Assembly: GCA_050944435.1 (NCBI GenBank)
Contig: JBMNRB010000007.1
Coordinates: 1-64,000 of the forward strand
From: Ruminococcus_G sp050944435
Lineage (GTDB): Bacteria > Bacillota > Clostridia > Lachnospirales > Lachnospiraceae
DNA length: 64,000 nt
Direction: 5' to 3'
Part shown: piece by piece, positions 34,198 to 43,258 of the stretch
Numbering within the stretch: position 1 is the stretch's first letter
Layout of the letters: every line of letters begins with the position of its first letter
Made by a program: the position numbers and the translations under genes
The notes under the pieces: generated by a model
Database searches by the model: none
Told to the model about the DNA's origin: nothing
Seen by the model: the letters and a program-made list of their open reading frames with translations, nothing else

Positions 34198-34521
34198 CTA
34201 TCCTTCCTGATCTTCCAGGAGCCAGGAACGCACCTCTACCGTCCCCGTCCTCTCCCAGACATCTTTGACAATCTGTTCCACGATTTCAATAGCCTCCTCA
34301 TATCCCACAGCAATTCCCACAATCATGGGGCACCGTTTTCTCACCTGCGCCTTCAGAAGCTGTCCCGCCGAAAATATATCCAGATTGTTTTCCTGACCTG
34401 CGGCTACCGTTATAACGTAAACATCTAAAGTCCCTATGCCGCAGTTTATTTTTCGGCGGATGGCCTTTTCTTTCTTTTTTGCAGTATCTCCAACATACAG
34501 GTTCTTATACCATTTCAACAT
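34198..34521 (-). CDS. Conserved protein of unknown function (107 residues)
   Basis: The start at 34521 has an AAGGGA ribosome site; the frame is open further upstream but only inside the pap gene. Basic N-terminus (KNLYVGDTAKKKEKAIRRKI) and an alpha/beta pattern with VYVITVAAGQENNLDIFSAGQL and MIVGIAVGYEEAIEIVEQIV. No membrane segment or signal peptide. It lies between polyphosphate phosphotransferase and the ytfI-gerW pair, in the same direction. I recognise no named family. Confidence 0.75.
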   Translation of the reverse strand: MLKWYKNLYVGDTAKKKEKAIRRKINCGIGTLDVYVITVAAGQENNLDIFSAGQLLKAQVRKRCPMIVGIAVGYEEAIEIVEQIVKDVWERTGTVEVRSWLLEDQEG

Positions 34522-34544
34522 AAAAACGTCCCTTACCTGGCATC

Positions 34545-36074
34545 TTACTGTTTCAGCCGCTCTTCCAGGGCATCCACAACCGTCTGCAATACTTTTATCC
34601 GGGCATAATACTTGTCGTTGCCCTCCACAATAATCCATGGTGCATAGGTTGTCGAAGTGTGAATCAGCATTTCATCCACTGCCTTCTCATACAGATCCCA
34701 TTTTTCGCGGTTACGCCAGTCTTCATCTGTAATTTTCCATTGTTTTTGGGGGTTTTCCATTCTCTCTTTAAAACGCCTCTCCTGCTCGTCCTTATCAATC
34801 TGCAGCCAGAATTTCCGTACGATGATCCCTGCATTGGTCCAGCTTGCTTCCATATCGTTCATTTCCTTGTAAGCCCTCTTCCATTCCTGTTCCGTACAGA
34901 ACCCTTCAATCCGCTCCACCATGACACGGCCATACCAGGTACGGTCGAAAATGGCAATATGGCCGGCTTTGGGCACATTGTTCCAAAAACGCCAGAGGTA
35001 GTGGTGAGAACGCTCCAAATCATTGGGTGAAGCCGTGGGATTCACCTGATATCCCCGGGGATCCAACGGTTCTGTCAGCCGCTTAATGGCTCCGCCTTTT
35101 CCCCCTGCATCCCATCCTTCAAAGCCCAGAATCACCGGTATTCTTTTCCGATATAACTCGCCGTGGAGATGGGTTAACTTTTCCTGCAGTTCCTTCAGCC
35201 TCTTTTTATACTCTTCCTTGGTATAGGCCTTGCTCAGATCCACGCTGTCCAGACTGGAGGTCCGCATCACTTTCTCATCCAGCACATTTTCCTCCGCCGA
35301 CGCCTCCCAGCCTTCCTGGGCATCCAGCGACTCTTTTGTCCCCTGGATTTCCCGTTTCATCTGCTCCGCTTTGATTCTCTCTGTCAAAGCTTTGATGACG
35401 GCCATATAAATCTTTACGGTGGCAAACTCCCGGTCCGTGGATTCAATCACCGTCCAGGGAGCACATTCCGTATCTGTTTTTTCCAGCATTTCATCATTGA
35501 TCTGTTTGTACTCTTCATACCGCTCATTCCGCTTCAGATCTCCCTTGCTGACTCTCCATGCGCTGGATTCATCATCCAAAAGTTTCTGGAACCGCTTTCT
35601 TTGCTCTTTCTGATCAATGCATAGAAACAGTTTGATAATAACGGTTCCGTCGGCTGCCAGCTGTTCTTCGAAGGAATTGATCTCGCCGTAGGCATAATGG
35701 AGTTTATCTTCCGGCGTCACTTTGTCAAAACGATCCAGCTGGACAATCCGATACCAGCTTCTGTCAAAAATAGCTATTCTTCCTTTGGGCGGAGTTTTAA
35801 TCCAGAATCTCCACAAAAAAGGACGCATTCTCTCTTCTTCACTCTCTGACCCCGTTGCATAAACGGTAAACCCCCTGGGATCCAGAGACTGAATCAGCTT
35901 GCTGATCTGAACGCCTTTTCCCGAAGCGCCGAACCCTTCAAATACGATCATTACCGGAATCCCCAGCGATTTGCAGATTCTTTGAAGTTCCGCCAGCTGG
36001 GGCTGAAGCTGTTCCATTTTTTCCTTATACTCTTTTTTGCTCAGCTTTTTTGTCAGATCAATCTGCTCCAACAT
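34545..36074 (-). CDS. pap: Polyphosphate:AMP phosphotransferase (two PPK2 domains)
   Basis: 509 residues with two tandem PPK2 domains, the layout of class II PPK2 (PAP). Domain 1 has the P-loop variant EGFGASGKGVQISKL (about 43-57) and a lid with FDRSWY; domain 2 has EGWDAGGKGGAIKRLTEPLDPRGY (about 310-335) and FDRTWYGRV. These enzymes phosphorylate AMP to ADP with polyphosphate. In known PAPs only the C-terminal domain is active; here too it holds the fuller motif. GGAGGG precedes the ATG. Confidence 0.93.
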   Translation of the reverse strand: MLEQIDLTKKLSKKEYKEKMEQLQPQLAELQRICKSLGIPVMIVFEGFGASGKGVQISKLIQSLDPRGFTVYATGSESEEERMRPFLWRFWIKTPPKGRIAIFDRSWYRIVQLDRFDKVTPEDKLHYAYGEINSFEEQLAADGTVIIKLFLCIDQKEQRKRFQKLLDDESSAWRVSKGDLKRNERYEEYKQINDEMLEKTDTECAPWTVIESTDREFATVKIYMAVIKALTERIKAEQMKREIQGTKESLDAQEGWEASAEENVLDEKVMRTSSLDSVDLSKAYTKEEYKKRLKELQEKLTHLHGELYRKRIPVILGFEGWDAGGKGGAIKRLTEPLDPRGYQVNPTASPNDLERSHHYLWRFWNNVPKAGHIAIFDRTWYGRVMVERIEGFCTEQEWKRAYKEMNDMEASWTNAGIIVRKFWLQIDKDEQERRFKERMENPQKQWKITDEDWRNREKWDLYEKAVDEMLIHTSTTYAPWIIVEGNDKYYARIKVLQTVVDALEERLKQ

Positions 36075-36097
36075 AGTGCTCCCTCCTCTCTGATTTT

Positions 36098-36135
36098 AGA
36101 ATAAGGGAGAGATATCAGCATCTCTCCCTTATTCT
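36098..36135 (-). terminator. Long perfect hairpin between the Nudix gene and pap
   Basis: A perfect 16-bp stem (36098-36113 with 36120-36135) and a 6-base loop. It is downstream of the Nudix stop and 24 bases before the pap ATG. The tract after it lacks a proper T run on the minus strand, so it may be a terminator or an mRNA-stabilising hairpin. Confidence 0.55.
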
Positions 36136-36176
36136 GTATGAATGATGTGAGGGCCAAATTAAATGATCCGGCCCTG

Positions 36177-36629
36177 TTAATAGTACTTGCGTGTTCCCCA
36201 CAGATTAGATTTTTTCAGATCCAGATATTCCTGATAGGCAATTTCCAGAATCTGCCTCTCATTGGAAAATTTCAGCAAATGGTAAGCTTCGTGAAACTTA
36301 TAATATCCGGAATCCACAAAATACTCTTCCCTCTGAGGTTTACTGTGATAACTGTTGGCCATCATCAGATACCAGTGTACATCCTTTTCCACTGTATCCT
36401 CCGGAACAGAAAAACTGTATTGACTTTTTCCCACGTACTTAATGATGGAAGCCTGTACACCTGCTTCCTCCCGGACCTCCCTTACCGCGGTGTCCTTATA
36501 ATCCTCACCTGACTCTACAGTTCCCTTAGGCAGAACCCAGCCCTCATATTTATTCTTATAGCTTTTATAAAGGACCAGAATCTTACCCCGATACATTACC
36601 ACCCCGCCACAGCTCGTTGCCTCAATCAT
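36177..36629 (-). CDS. Nudix hydrolase
   Basis: 150 residues. The Nudix box is intact: GTVESGEDYKDTAVREVREE, followed by AGV, matching Gx5Ex7REUxEExGU. The N-terminus (SCGGVVMYRGKILVLYK) and WVLPKGTVE are like the MutT/Ap4A hydrolase group. Substrate not predictable; diadenosine or oxidised nucleotides are usual options. It stands alone between the PBP and pap genes. Confidence 0.92.
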   Translation of the reverse strand: MIEATSCGGVVMYRGKILVLYKSYKNKYEGWVLPKGTVESGEDYKDTAVREVREEAGVQASIIKYVGKSQYSFSVPEDTVEKDVHWYLMMANSYHSKPQREEYFVDSGYYKFHEAYHLLKFSNERQILEIAYQEYLDLKKSNLWGTRKYY

Positions 36630-36699
36630 TGCAATTCCTCCTGTAATGCGTAGTGTCTACTTACTTTTAGTATACCCCTTTTTTTCTGGCCATGCAACC

Positions 36700-38241
36700 T
36701 TAATTATAGTATGCATCGAAGATTTGTTCTGCAATGGGAACCGCCACGTCGCTTCCGGTACCGGAACTTTCTGCAATAACGCTGACCACAATATCTGGAT
36801 TATCCACATTGGAAAATCCCACAAACCATGCGTGGGGAGAACCGCTCATATCTCCGTGTTCCGCCGTTCCCGTTTTTCCCGCCGCAGTATAGCCCTTACC
36901 CGACAGTCTGGAGGCTGTTCCGCTCTCCACTACTCCCTGCATCAGTTCACTGAGCACAGCTGCTTCTTCTGTACTCATCAGCTCCTGATAAACAGAAGGC
37001 GTATATTTTCTTACCTGTTCTCCGTTATAATTTTCTATCCTGTCCACCAGATATGGCTGCATCAGATTTCCTCCGTTGGCTACAGCGCAGGTAATTAACG
37101 CCATATGAAAAGGTGAAGTAACCGTATCCCCCTGCCCGATGGCCGTCTGCATGGCCAGCGCGTCAGGAGTACTGTTATCCAGCACAAAGCTGCCTTTACT
37201 GTAGGGAATGGTAATGGGCAGTTCTGCGTTAAAGAGAAGATCCTCTGCCGTACTGCGGAACTCACTTCCATCCAGATCCACGCCCAGCTGTGCAAAAGCG
37301 CTGTTGCAGGACTTGGCAAAAGCTGTGGCAAAATCTTCTGAACCGTGAACGTTATTATTGTAACAGTGGATGGTATATCCGCCGTTGGTCACTTCTCCCT
37401 GACAGTCAAAGTGGAAATCGTTCAGATTCCCCCCTGAACGCATGTAAGCTAAGGTCGTCACAATTTTAAAGGTGGATCCCGGAGGATACAGTCCCTGAGT
37501 CGCCCGGTTCAAAAGATTGGTATTGTTCTCATCACTCACCAGAGTATCCCAGATCTGATCCAGAGTATTGGGATCAAAGTCCGGTTTGCTGACCATAGCC
37601 AGTATCTTTCCGGTATCCGGTTCCATCACCACCACCGCGCCGTTATAACTGCCGAGGGCATCATAGGCAGTCTGCTGCAGCTCTACATCAAGAGTAGTTA
37701 CAATGGTATCCCCCATATTCTTTTCATCCTGCAGCTCATTCTGCACCTGCTCCACCGCACCTGCGTGGGAAGTCAGAAGATGATAATTTTCAGAGGATTC
37801 CAGGCCGCTCCTGCCCTTGCTGGTATAACCCACCACATGGGCAAACAGATTATTATAGGGATAGACACGGGTTTCATTTCCCTCTCCATCTACCTGGGTC
37901 TCTGCCAGGATCTCTCCTCCCGCCGCTGTGATATCTCCTCTGACTACTTGTTCCTCATAAGCTTCCTGCCTCTTGTTATAAGGACTGTTCTGGAATTCCT
38001 CGCTGAGATTTGTATTGAAATAAACAATATACCCGATCAAAGCCAGGAAAATTGCCACGAAAGTATATGATACGACCACATATTCCTTACCACCGGAGGC
38101 TCTTTTCTGTTTCTTCTTCGATTTTTTCTTCCAGGCTTTTTTCTCTTGCCTTTCCAGTTCTTTTCTCTGGCTTCGGCTGAGTTTCCCATTCCTGTCTCTG
38201 AATTCGTTCCTGTTTCTGTCTTTCAAGTTGTGCTCCTTCAT
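36700..38241 (-). CDS. Penicillin-binding transpeptidase (class B PBP, PBP2/PbpA-like)
   Basis: 513 residues: basic cytoplasmic N-terminus (1-52), membrane helix (about 53-75), and a transpeptidase domain with SxxK (PPGSTFK), SxN (KSCNSAF) and KTG (AAGKTGTAEHGD). It cross-links peptidoglycan, working with the SEDS glycosyltransferase encoded just upstream. Its first 155 bases overlap that gene in another frame. The ATG has only a weak ribosome site, whereas AAGGAG stands six bases before a TTG at 38226, a plausible true start; GTG codons near residue 55 are also possible. Even with the TTG the overlap is about 140 bases. Confidence 0.92.
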   Translation of the reverse strand: MKEHNLKDRNRNEFRDRNGKLSRSQRKELERQEKKAWKKKSKKKQKRASGGKEYVVVSYTFVAIFLALIGYIVYFNTNLSEEFQNSPYNKRQEAYEEQVVRGDITAAGGEILAETQVDGEGNETRVYPYNNLFAHVVGYTSKGRSGLESSENYHLLTSHAGAVEQVQNELQDEKNMGDTIVTTLDVELQQTAYDALGSYNGAVVVMEPDTGKILAMVSKPDFDPNTLDQIWDTLVSDENNTNLLNRATQGLYPPGSTFKIVTTLAYMRSGGNLNDFHFDCQGEVTNGGYTIHCYNNNVHGSEDFATAFAKSCNSAFAQLGVDLDGSEFRSTAEDLLFNAELPITIPYSKGSFVLDNSTPDALAMQTAIGQGDTVTSPFHMALITCAVANGGNLMQPYLVDRIENYNGEQVRKYTPSVYQELMSTEEAAVLSELMQGVVESGTASRLSGKGYTAAGKTGTAEHGDMSGSPHAWFVGFSNVDNPDIVVSVIAESSGTGSDVAVPIAEQIFDAYYN

Positions 38242-39535
38242 CTTCTCTTAAAATATACAATCCCTGAACAATTGCCAGCATCACTATCGTACAGATCACC
38301 GAGCTGCCTCCATAACTGACAAGGGGCAGTGTAATTCCCGTCAGGGGAATAAATTTTGTAGTGCCGCCCACAGTCAGAAAAACCTGAAACGCATATTCTG
38401 TTCCCAGGCCAAGAGCAATCATTTTGTAAAACTTATTGCTCATTTTCATGGAAATATTGACGATCATCAAGAAACAGCTCATGCATACCAGCAGCATACA
38501 GATAGCAAAAATTCCCCCCAGCTCTTCACAGATTGCCGCAAATATAGAGTCCTGAGTGACAACGGGAATAGTATCGGGAGAACCGTTAAACAGGCCTGTC
38601 CCGAACCATCCGCCTGCACATATGGCAAACAGCGACTGTACGATCTGATAACCGTTTGTCTCATATACGGAAAAGGGATCTCTCCATGCCACTACTCGCT
38701 GACGCACGTGTCCAAACAGATAATAGGCCAGCACGGAAGCCGCCGCTCCACCTCCCAGGCCTGCCAGGGCATACAGCGGCTTTTTCGTTGCCACATACAC
38801 CATCACCACATAGGTAACGAAAAAGACCAATGCACTTCCCAGATCCCTGGACAACACCAGAATCAGAACGTGAGCTCCTGCTACCACGGTGGTGATTACT
38901 ACGTTTTTAAAACTGGTATCCCTCCGCAGAATTCCCGCCATGAAAAACACAAAAGTTATTTTCACCACTTCGGATAACTGAAAGGTAACGCCTCCAAACT
39001 CCAGGGACAGGTTGGCCCCCCCGCTCACCGGCGCCAGCAGCCAGACCGCAGCCAAACAGAGAATACCGATTATGCCATAAAACCATGTCAAATCTTTGAG
39101 GAGCTTTACCTTTCGGATAATCACCGGAACCAGCAGAGAAATAACCGTACCAATCACCACAATGATGAACTGTTTCTCCGCCATTGCAAAGTCCAGCCGG
39201 GAAAGTATGATAAAACCGCAGCTCAGCAAAAGACACATATCATTGACCAGAAGCATTGACGCCTTCTTATAAAAGATACGGTAGATGACCTGAATTACAA
39301 TAATGTACGCCGCCACCTGAAGATACATGATCAGTATATTAAAATCCATGGTCTGCAGATACATCACCAAAAAGGCCGCTGTATCCAGAAAAAGCAGCAG
39401 AATGATCTGCTTTCTGAGCACATACTTCCGGTCATCCTCATCGCTTTTCTTAAATACGGTAAAACACTGAAAGGTAAAGAGCGTCATCAGTATCACGATC
39501 AGATATTTGGATAATTCTACGATGATATTAATCAT
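38087..39535 (-). CDS. FtsW/RodA/SpoVE-family (SEDS) peptidoglycan glycosyltransferase
   Basis: 482 residues with about ten to twelve membrane helices. SEDS proteins polymerise lipid II. Characteristic segments: LSRDLGSALVFFVTYVVMVYV, the catalytic-loop region VVAWRDPFSVYETNGYQIVQS with the conserved Asp, and PLVSYGGSS near the C-terminus. The last 55 residues are a charged cytoplasmic tail (Glu, Lys, Arg, Gln) coded by DNA shared with the PBP start. Located between the U32 peptidase gene and the PBP gene; the pair may act in elongation, division or sporulation. Confidence 0.93.
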   Translation of the reverse strand: MINIIVELSKYLIVILMTLFTFQCFTVFKKSDEDDRKYVLRKQIILLLFLDTAAFLVMYLQTMDFNILIMYLQVAAYIIVIQVIYRIFYKKASMLLVNDMCLLLSCGFIILSRLDFAMAEKQFIIVVIGTVISLLVPVIIRKVKLLKDLTWFYGIIGILCLAAVWLLAPVSGGANLSLEFGGVTFQLSEVVKITFVFFMAGILRRDTSFKNVVITTVVAGAHVLILVLSRDLGSALVFFVTYVVMVYVATKKPLYALAGLGGGAAASVLAYYLFGHVRQRVVAWRDPFSVYETNGYQIVQSLFAICAGGWFGTGLFNGSPDTIPVVTQDSIFAAICEELGGIFAICMLLVCMSCFLMIVNISMKMSNKFYKMIALGLGTEYAFQVFLTVGGTTKFIPLTGITLPLVSYGGSSVICTIVMLAIVQGLYILREDEGAQLERQKQERIQRQEWETQPKPEKRTGKAREKSLEEKIEEETEKSLRW

Positions 39536-39549
39536 TCCTATTCACCTGC

Positions 39550-41706
39550 CTATACGCCGCGCCGGAAATGCCCCTTGGTATTCTCATACAAGACTTCCGG
39601 AACACCGTTATTTTCAAATGCTCTCAAAAATTCTTTCACCCTCAGAGCCGCCGTCTCCCCGTCTTCTGCAGTAAAACAAAACCGGAATCCTCTCACCGTC
39701 AGTTCCCTGAGCAGGGGAATTTCACGGATCAGACTGAGGGGTACGCTGTTATAGATAATATTATAACAGTAATCACAGCAGCACTGTACACAAAATTTTT
39801 TCCGGTACCGATCCTTAAGAAAAAGGGTACTGTTTCCGTGGCTGCACCGGTCCAGATTTTTTTTGACACACTGAGCGGAAATCATCAGCGGCACATAGCC
39901 GTATACCATCATTTCGCTAAGGCGGTTGTCTCTTTGGGAAATCTCAGCTATATTCAGCTCCAATGGAACCGTATCCCCTTCAATTCCCAATTCTTTGAAA
40001 AAAGCGGTGCCTCTTCTGTTCCATGACGATATGCTCCCGTTTAAAACAGTCTTGTCCTCCAGACCTTTTTCCTTCAGCATCGCGTACTGCTCCGGCGTGT
40101 GTACCAGATAACCGGCAGCTTCCCAGGTTTCTGCTTTTTGAATCAGCTCTTTCAGTTTCCCCATCTCCGGTTCCCGAACCATATGTGGAAGCATCAGCCA
40201 CGGCTCTTTCCCATATTCTTTGCATTTTTTTATGAAATTTTCATTAAAAAACTGCCAGGATCCATAAATTCTTCGGATCTTGGAAAATTTCATCATCGCC
40301 TCTGCCTGAGATTCCTGCTGCACAGATGCGGAAAAAAAGTATTCCCGCCCCTGATCCGGCATATAATTTTCTCTCTTTTCTTCTTTCCAAACATGGACTT
40401 CCCTTTTTCCTGCCCTGTCCACTTTATCCTTGAGCGCCGTCAGAACATTTCTGCGCAGTTCATTGATTTCCTGCATAGGCACGAAAATATCCTTATCCAT
40501 CCAGAGTTCCAGTTTATCCACAAAAAAGAGGGTGGCTCCCGTTTTCTTTATCTGTTTTTCTACCCGCTCCCGGGTGAGGGGCTGGTTTTTCGCCTTCTGC
40601 ACCGTACTTCCTTCCAGACTCGTTTTCTGGCCGCAGCCTTCTGCTTCAACCCAAAAAGGCTGGTCTTTTCTGAGACAGACTTTTAAGGAAACCGGTACCG
40701 AATCTTTTCTTTCCACATATTTTTGATGTATCTCTTCAAAGAGCTCTTCATTATGGACGCCTTTTTTTCTCGCCTTTTCATTTTTCAGCGCCATCATGCC
40801 CCGGCCGTTTCTCTGTTTGTAATACCCCTGGTGAAAACCGTCCCTGTTATACAGATCAAATAATTCCTGTTTGTCTTCCCGGCAAACGCCAGTCCATTCT
40901 CCTTGGAGATATTGATCCAGATACTTCCGGTAAATGCGAACCACCCCCGCAGTATATTCGGGACGTTTCATTCTCCCCTCAATCTTCAGCGAGTTCACTC
41001 CCGCTTTCAGTATATCCGGCAGAATTTCAATGGTGCACATATCTTTGGGACTTAAAGGGTAAGCGCTGTTTTTATCGTTCAGCGGCCTTTCCTCTTCAAC
41101 TACCTGGTAGGGCAGCCGGCAGGGCTGCGCGCATTTTCCGCGGTTTCCGCTTCGCCCTCCCAGCATGCTGCTGAACAGACATTGGCCGGAATAACAATAG
41201 CACAGCGCGCCATGAACAAAACTTTCAATCTCCAGACTTGTCTGCTTCCGGATACTTTTTATTTCTTCCAATGAAAGCTCCCGGGCCGTCACTATGCGGG
41301 ATGCACCCATTTTCTCCATAAGGGCCGCACTTCTTGGGCCGGTGATTGTCATCTGGGTACTGCAGTGTATGGGCATATCAGGAAAATGGGTATGGATAAA
41401 GGAAAAAACCCCGAAATCCTGAACAATCACCGCATCCAGACCATGCTCATAAAAAGGCAGCAGATAGGAATATAATTCTTCTTCCAGCTCCTTTTCTTTC
41501 AGAAAGGTATTGACCGTCAGGTACAGCTTTTTTCCATGAAGTCTGGCATAAGAAATAGCTTCCAGCATCTGATCCCGGTCAAGATTATCCGCATAGGCCC
41601 TGGCTCCAAACTTTTCGCCGCCGATATAGACTGCGTCCGCACCTGCCGCGTATGCGGCGGTCATCGCCTCGTAGGATCCTGCCGGCGCCAGCAATTCTGT
41701 CATCAT
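39550..41706 (-). CDS. U32 family peptidase (large form with DUF3656-like C-terminus)
   Basis: About 718 residues. Starts ELLAPAGSYEAMTAAYAAGADAVYIGG, the U32 barrel, with the family signature around ESFVHGALCYCYSGQCLFSS and Cys residues in GNRGKCAQPCRLPYQ that likely hold an iron-sulfur cluster. Members with this layout include RlhA, which hydroxylates 23S rRNA; others are called collagenase-like. Start: AAGGAG precedes the ATG at 41706; the TTG opening the frame at 41733 lies inside a second GGAGG. It is followed by the SEDS gene. Confidence 0.88.
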   Translation of the reverse strand: MMTELLAPAGSYEAMTAAYAAGADAVYIGGEKFGARAYADNLDRDQMLEAISYARLHGKKLYLTVNTFLKEKELEEELYSYLLPFYEHGLDAVIVQDFGVFSFIHTHFPDMPIHCSTQMTITGPRSAALMEKMGASRIVTARELSLEEIKSIRKQTSLEIESFVHGALCYCYSGQCLFSSMLGGRSGNRGKCAQPCRLPYQVVEEERPLNDKNSAYPLSPKDMCTIEILPDILKAGVNSLKIEGRMKRPEYTAGVVRIYRKYLDQYLQGEWTGVCREDKQELFDLYNRDGFHQGYYKQRNGRGMMALKNEKARKKGVHNEELFEEIHQKYVERKDSVPVSLKVCLRKDQPFWVEAEGCGQKTSLEGSTVQKAKNQPLTRERVEKQIKKTGATLFFVDKLELWMDKDIFVPMQEINELRRNVLTALKDKVDRAGKREVHVWKEEKRENYMPDQGREYFFSASVQQESQAEAMMKFSKIRRIYGSWQFFNENFIKKCKEYGKEPWLMLPHMVREPEMGKLKELIQKAETWEAAGYLVHTPEQYAMLKEKGLEDKTVLNGSISSWNRRGTAFFKELGIEGDTVPLELNIAEISQRDNRLSEMMVYGYVPLMISAQCVKKNLDRCSHGNSTLFLKDRYRKKFCVQCCCDYCYNIIYNSVPLSLIREIPLLRELTVRGFRFCFTAEDGETAALRVKEFLRAFENNGVPEVLYENTKGHFRRGV

Positions 41707-41743
41707 AACTGCAAATCTCCTTTTTTCCTCCAAAAAGCAAGAA

Positions 41744-41766
41744 GGAGATTACTAACAGCAATCCCC
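41744..41766 (-). terminator. Possible hairpin between zapA and the U32 gene
   Basis: Minus strand GGGGATTGC pairs with GTAATCTCC (nine pairs, two of them G-U) with a 5-base loop, followed by TTCTTGCTTTTT. It is close to the U32 ribosome site. Confidence 0.35.
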
Positions 41767-41776
41767 CTGATATTCA

Positions 41777-42163
41777 TCATTTTAAACTTTCTTTTCTCTC
41801 CCTTTGAAGCTTTTCATAATCCTGTTTCAAGGTTTCCAATTCCTTCATGGAATTCTCCAGCTTAATCTGGGCGTCAATCAGCTGATGCTTCAGATCATAA
41901 ACCTCTTTGTCTTTCTCCTGGGAATCTTCCTCAAACACTTCCGCCTGTCGTTTTGCTTTAAAATAGTCGTCCGCGATGTTAAGACTCAGCAATGTACTCT
42001 TTGTCTCCACAGGCTGTCTGTTATACCCCGGCAGTTCACTCAGTTCTGAAATTTTATGATTTAAATAGGCCGCTACCTTCTGCAGATACTCTTCACTTTC
42101 ATATCCGCTTAACTTTACAATCTTTCCTCCAATCAGAACCTGCGTCGTATTTTTTGTAGGCAC
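41777..42163 (-). CDS. zapA: Cell division protein ZapA
   Basis: About 128 residues. ZapA binds and bundles FtsZ at midcell. The N-terminal ZapA domain (QVLIGGKIVKLSGYESEEYLQKVAAYLNHKI) is followed by a coiled coil at about 75-125, longer than in Bacillus. Start: GGAGG is eight bases before a GTG at 42163, while the ATG at 42178 is too close to any ribosome site. It sits between ruvB and the U32 gene. Confidence 0.88.
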   Translation of the reverse strand: MPTKNTTQVLIGGKIVKLSGYESEEYLQKVAAYLNHKISELSELPGYNRQPVETKSTLLSLNIADDYFKAKRQAEVFEEDSQEKDKEVYDLKHQLIDAQIKLENSMKELETLKQDYEKLQRERKESLK

Positions 42164-42232
42164 TTGGCTTACCTCCATCCTTTTACTCTATTTCTATTAT
42201 AATAGAAAATGCGGGAAAAACAACCTTTTCTT

Positions 42233-43240
42233 TTATTCTGCTTTTTCCGGCATCTCAACTCCCAGATGTTCATAGGCTTTTATGGTGGCGCAGCGCCCCC
42301 TGGGGGTTCTGTTCAAAAAGCCGTGTTTCAGAAGATATGGCTCATAGACGTCTTCCAGCGTACCTGCATCCTCTCCTATGGCTGCCGCCAATGTGTCCAG
42401 CCCCGCCGGTCCGCCCTGAAACTTCTCTATCAGTGTAGAGAGAATTTTCCGGTCCAGGCTGTCCAGTCCATACTGATCCACTTCCAGAAGATCCAAAGCG
42501 TAAACGGCCGCTTCCTCTGTGATAACCCCGTCATATTTTACCTGGGCAAAATCCCGAACCCGTTTCAGCAGCCGGTTTGCCAGCCGCGGTGTTCCTCTGG
42601 AACGCCGTGCCAACGCCTTCGCCCCTTTCTTATCAATCTCCACTCCCAGGATTCTGGCTGAATGGAATATGATAGCTTCCAATTCCTCTTCTGTGTAAAA
42701 CTCCAGGTGATGGATCACCCCAAACCGATCCCGCAAAGGCGCCGTCAAAAGCCCCGCCCGGGTGGTGGCGCCCACCAGAGTAAACGGCGGCAGATCCAGC
42801 CGTATGGAACGGGCCGTGGCCCCTTTTCCAATCATGATGTCAATGGCATAATCTTCCATCGCCGGGTACAGCACTTCCTCCACTTGCCGGTTCAGCCGGT
42901 GGATCTCATCCACGAAAAGAATATCTCCCCTTTGCAGACTGTTCAAAATCGCCGCCATTTCCCCTGGTTTCTCGATGGCGGGGCCGGAAGTCACTTTCAT
43001 ATGGACGCCCATTTCATTGGCGATGATCCCGGCCAGTGTTGTTTTTCCCAGCCCCGGCGGTCCGTAAAACAAAACGTGATCCAGGGGATCGTTTCTCTGC
43101 TTTGCCGCCTCAATATACACCTTCAGATTTTCTTTTGTTTTTTTCTGACCGATATATTCGTCCAGAAACTGAGGGCGTAAACTGCCCTCCACCTGAATAT
43201 CTTCTTCTGTCACATCTGTGGTAATAATCCGTCTTTCCAT
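42233..43240 (-). CDS. ruvB: Holliday junction branch migration helicase RuvB
   Basis: 335 residues, full length. RuvB is the hexameric AAA+ motor that with RuvA moves Holliday junctions. Walker A GPPGLGKTTLAG, Walker B LFVDEIHRLNR, sensor 1 VGATTRAGLLTAPLRDRFG and the C-terminal winged helix with TPRGRCAT are seen. It follows ruvA by 18 bases. Confidence 0.98.
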   Translation of the reverse strand: MERRIITTDVTEEDIQVEGSLRPQFLDEYIGQKKTKENLKVYIEAAKQRNDPLDHVLFYGPPGLGKTTLAGIIANEMGVHMKVTSGPAIEKPGEMAAILNSLQRGDILFVDEIHRLNRQVEEVLYPAMEDYAIDIMIGKGATARSIRLDLPPFTLVGATTRAGLLTAPLRDRFGVIHHLEFYTEEELEAIIFHSARILGVEIDKKGAKALARRSRGTPRLANRLLKRVRDFAQVKYDGVITEEAAVYALDLLEVDQYGLDSLDRKILSTLIEKFQGGPAGLDTLAAAIGEDAGTLEDVYEPYLLKHGFLNRTPRGRCATIKAYEHLGVEMPEKAE

Positions 43241-43258
43241 GATACTACCCCTGCCCCT

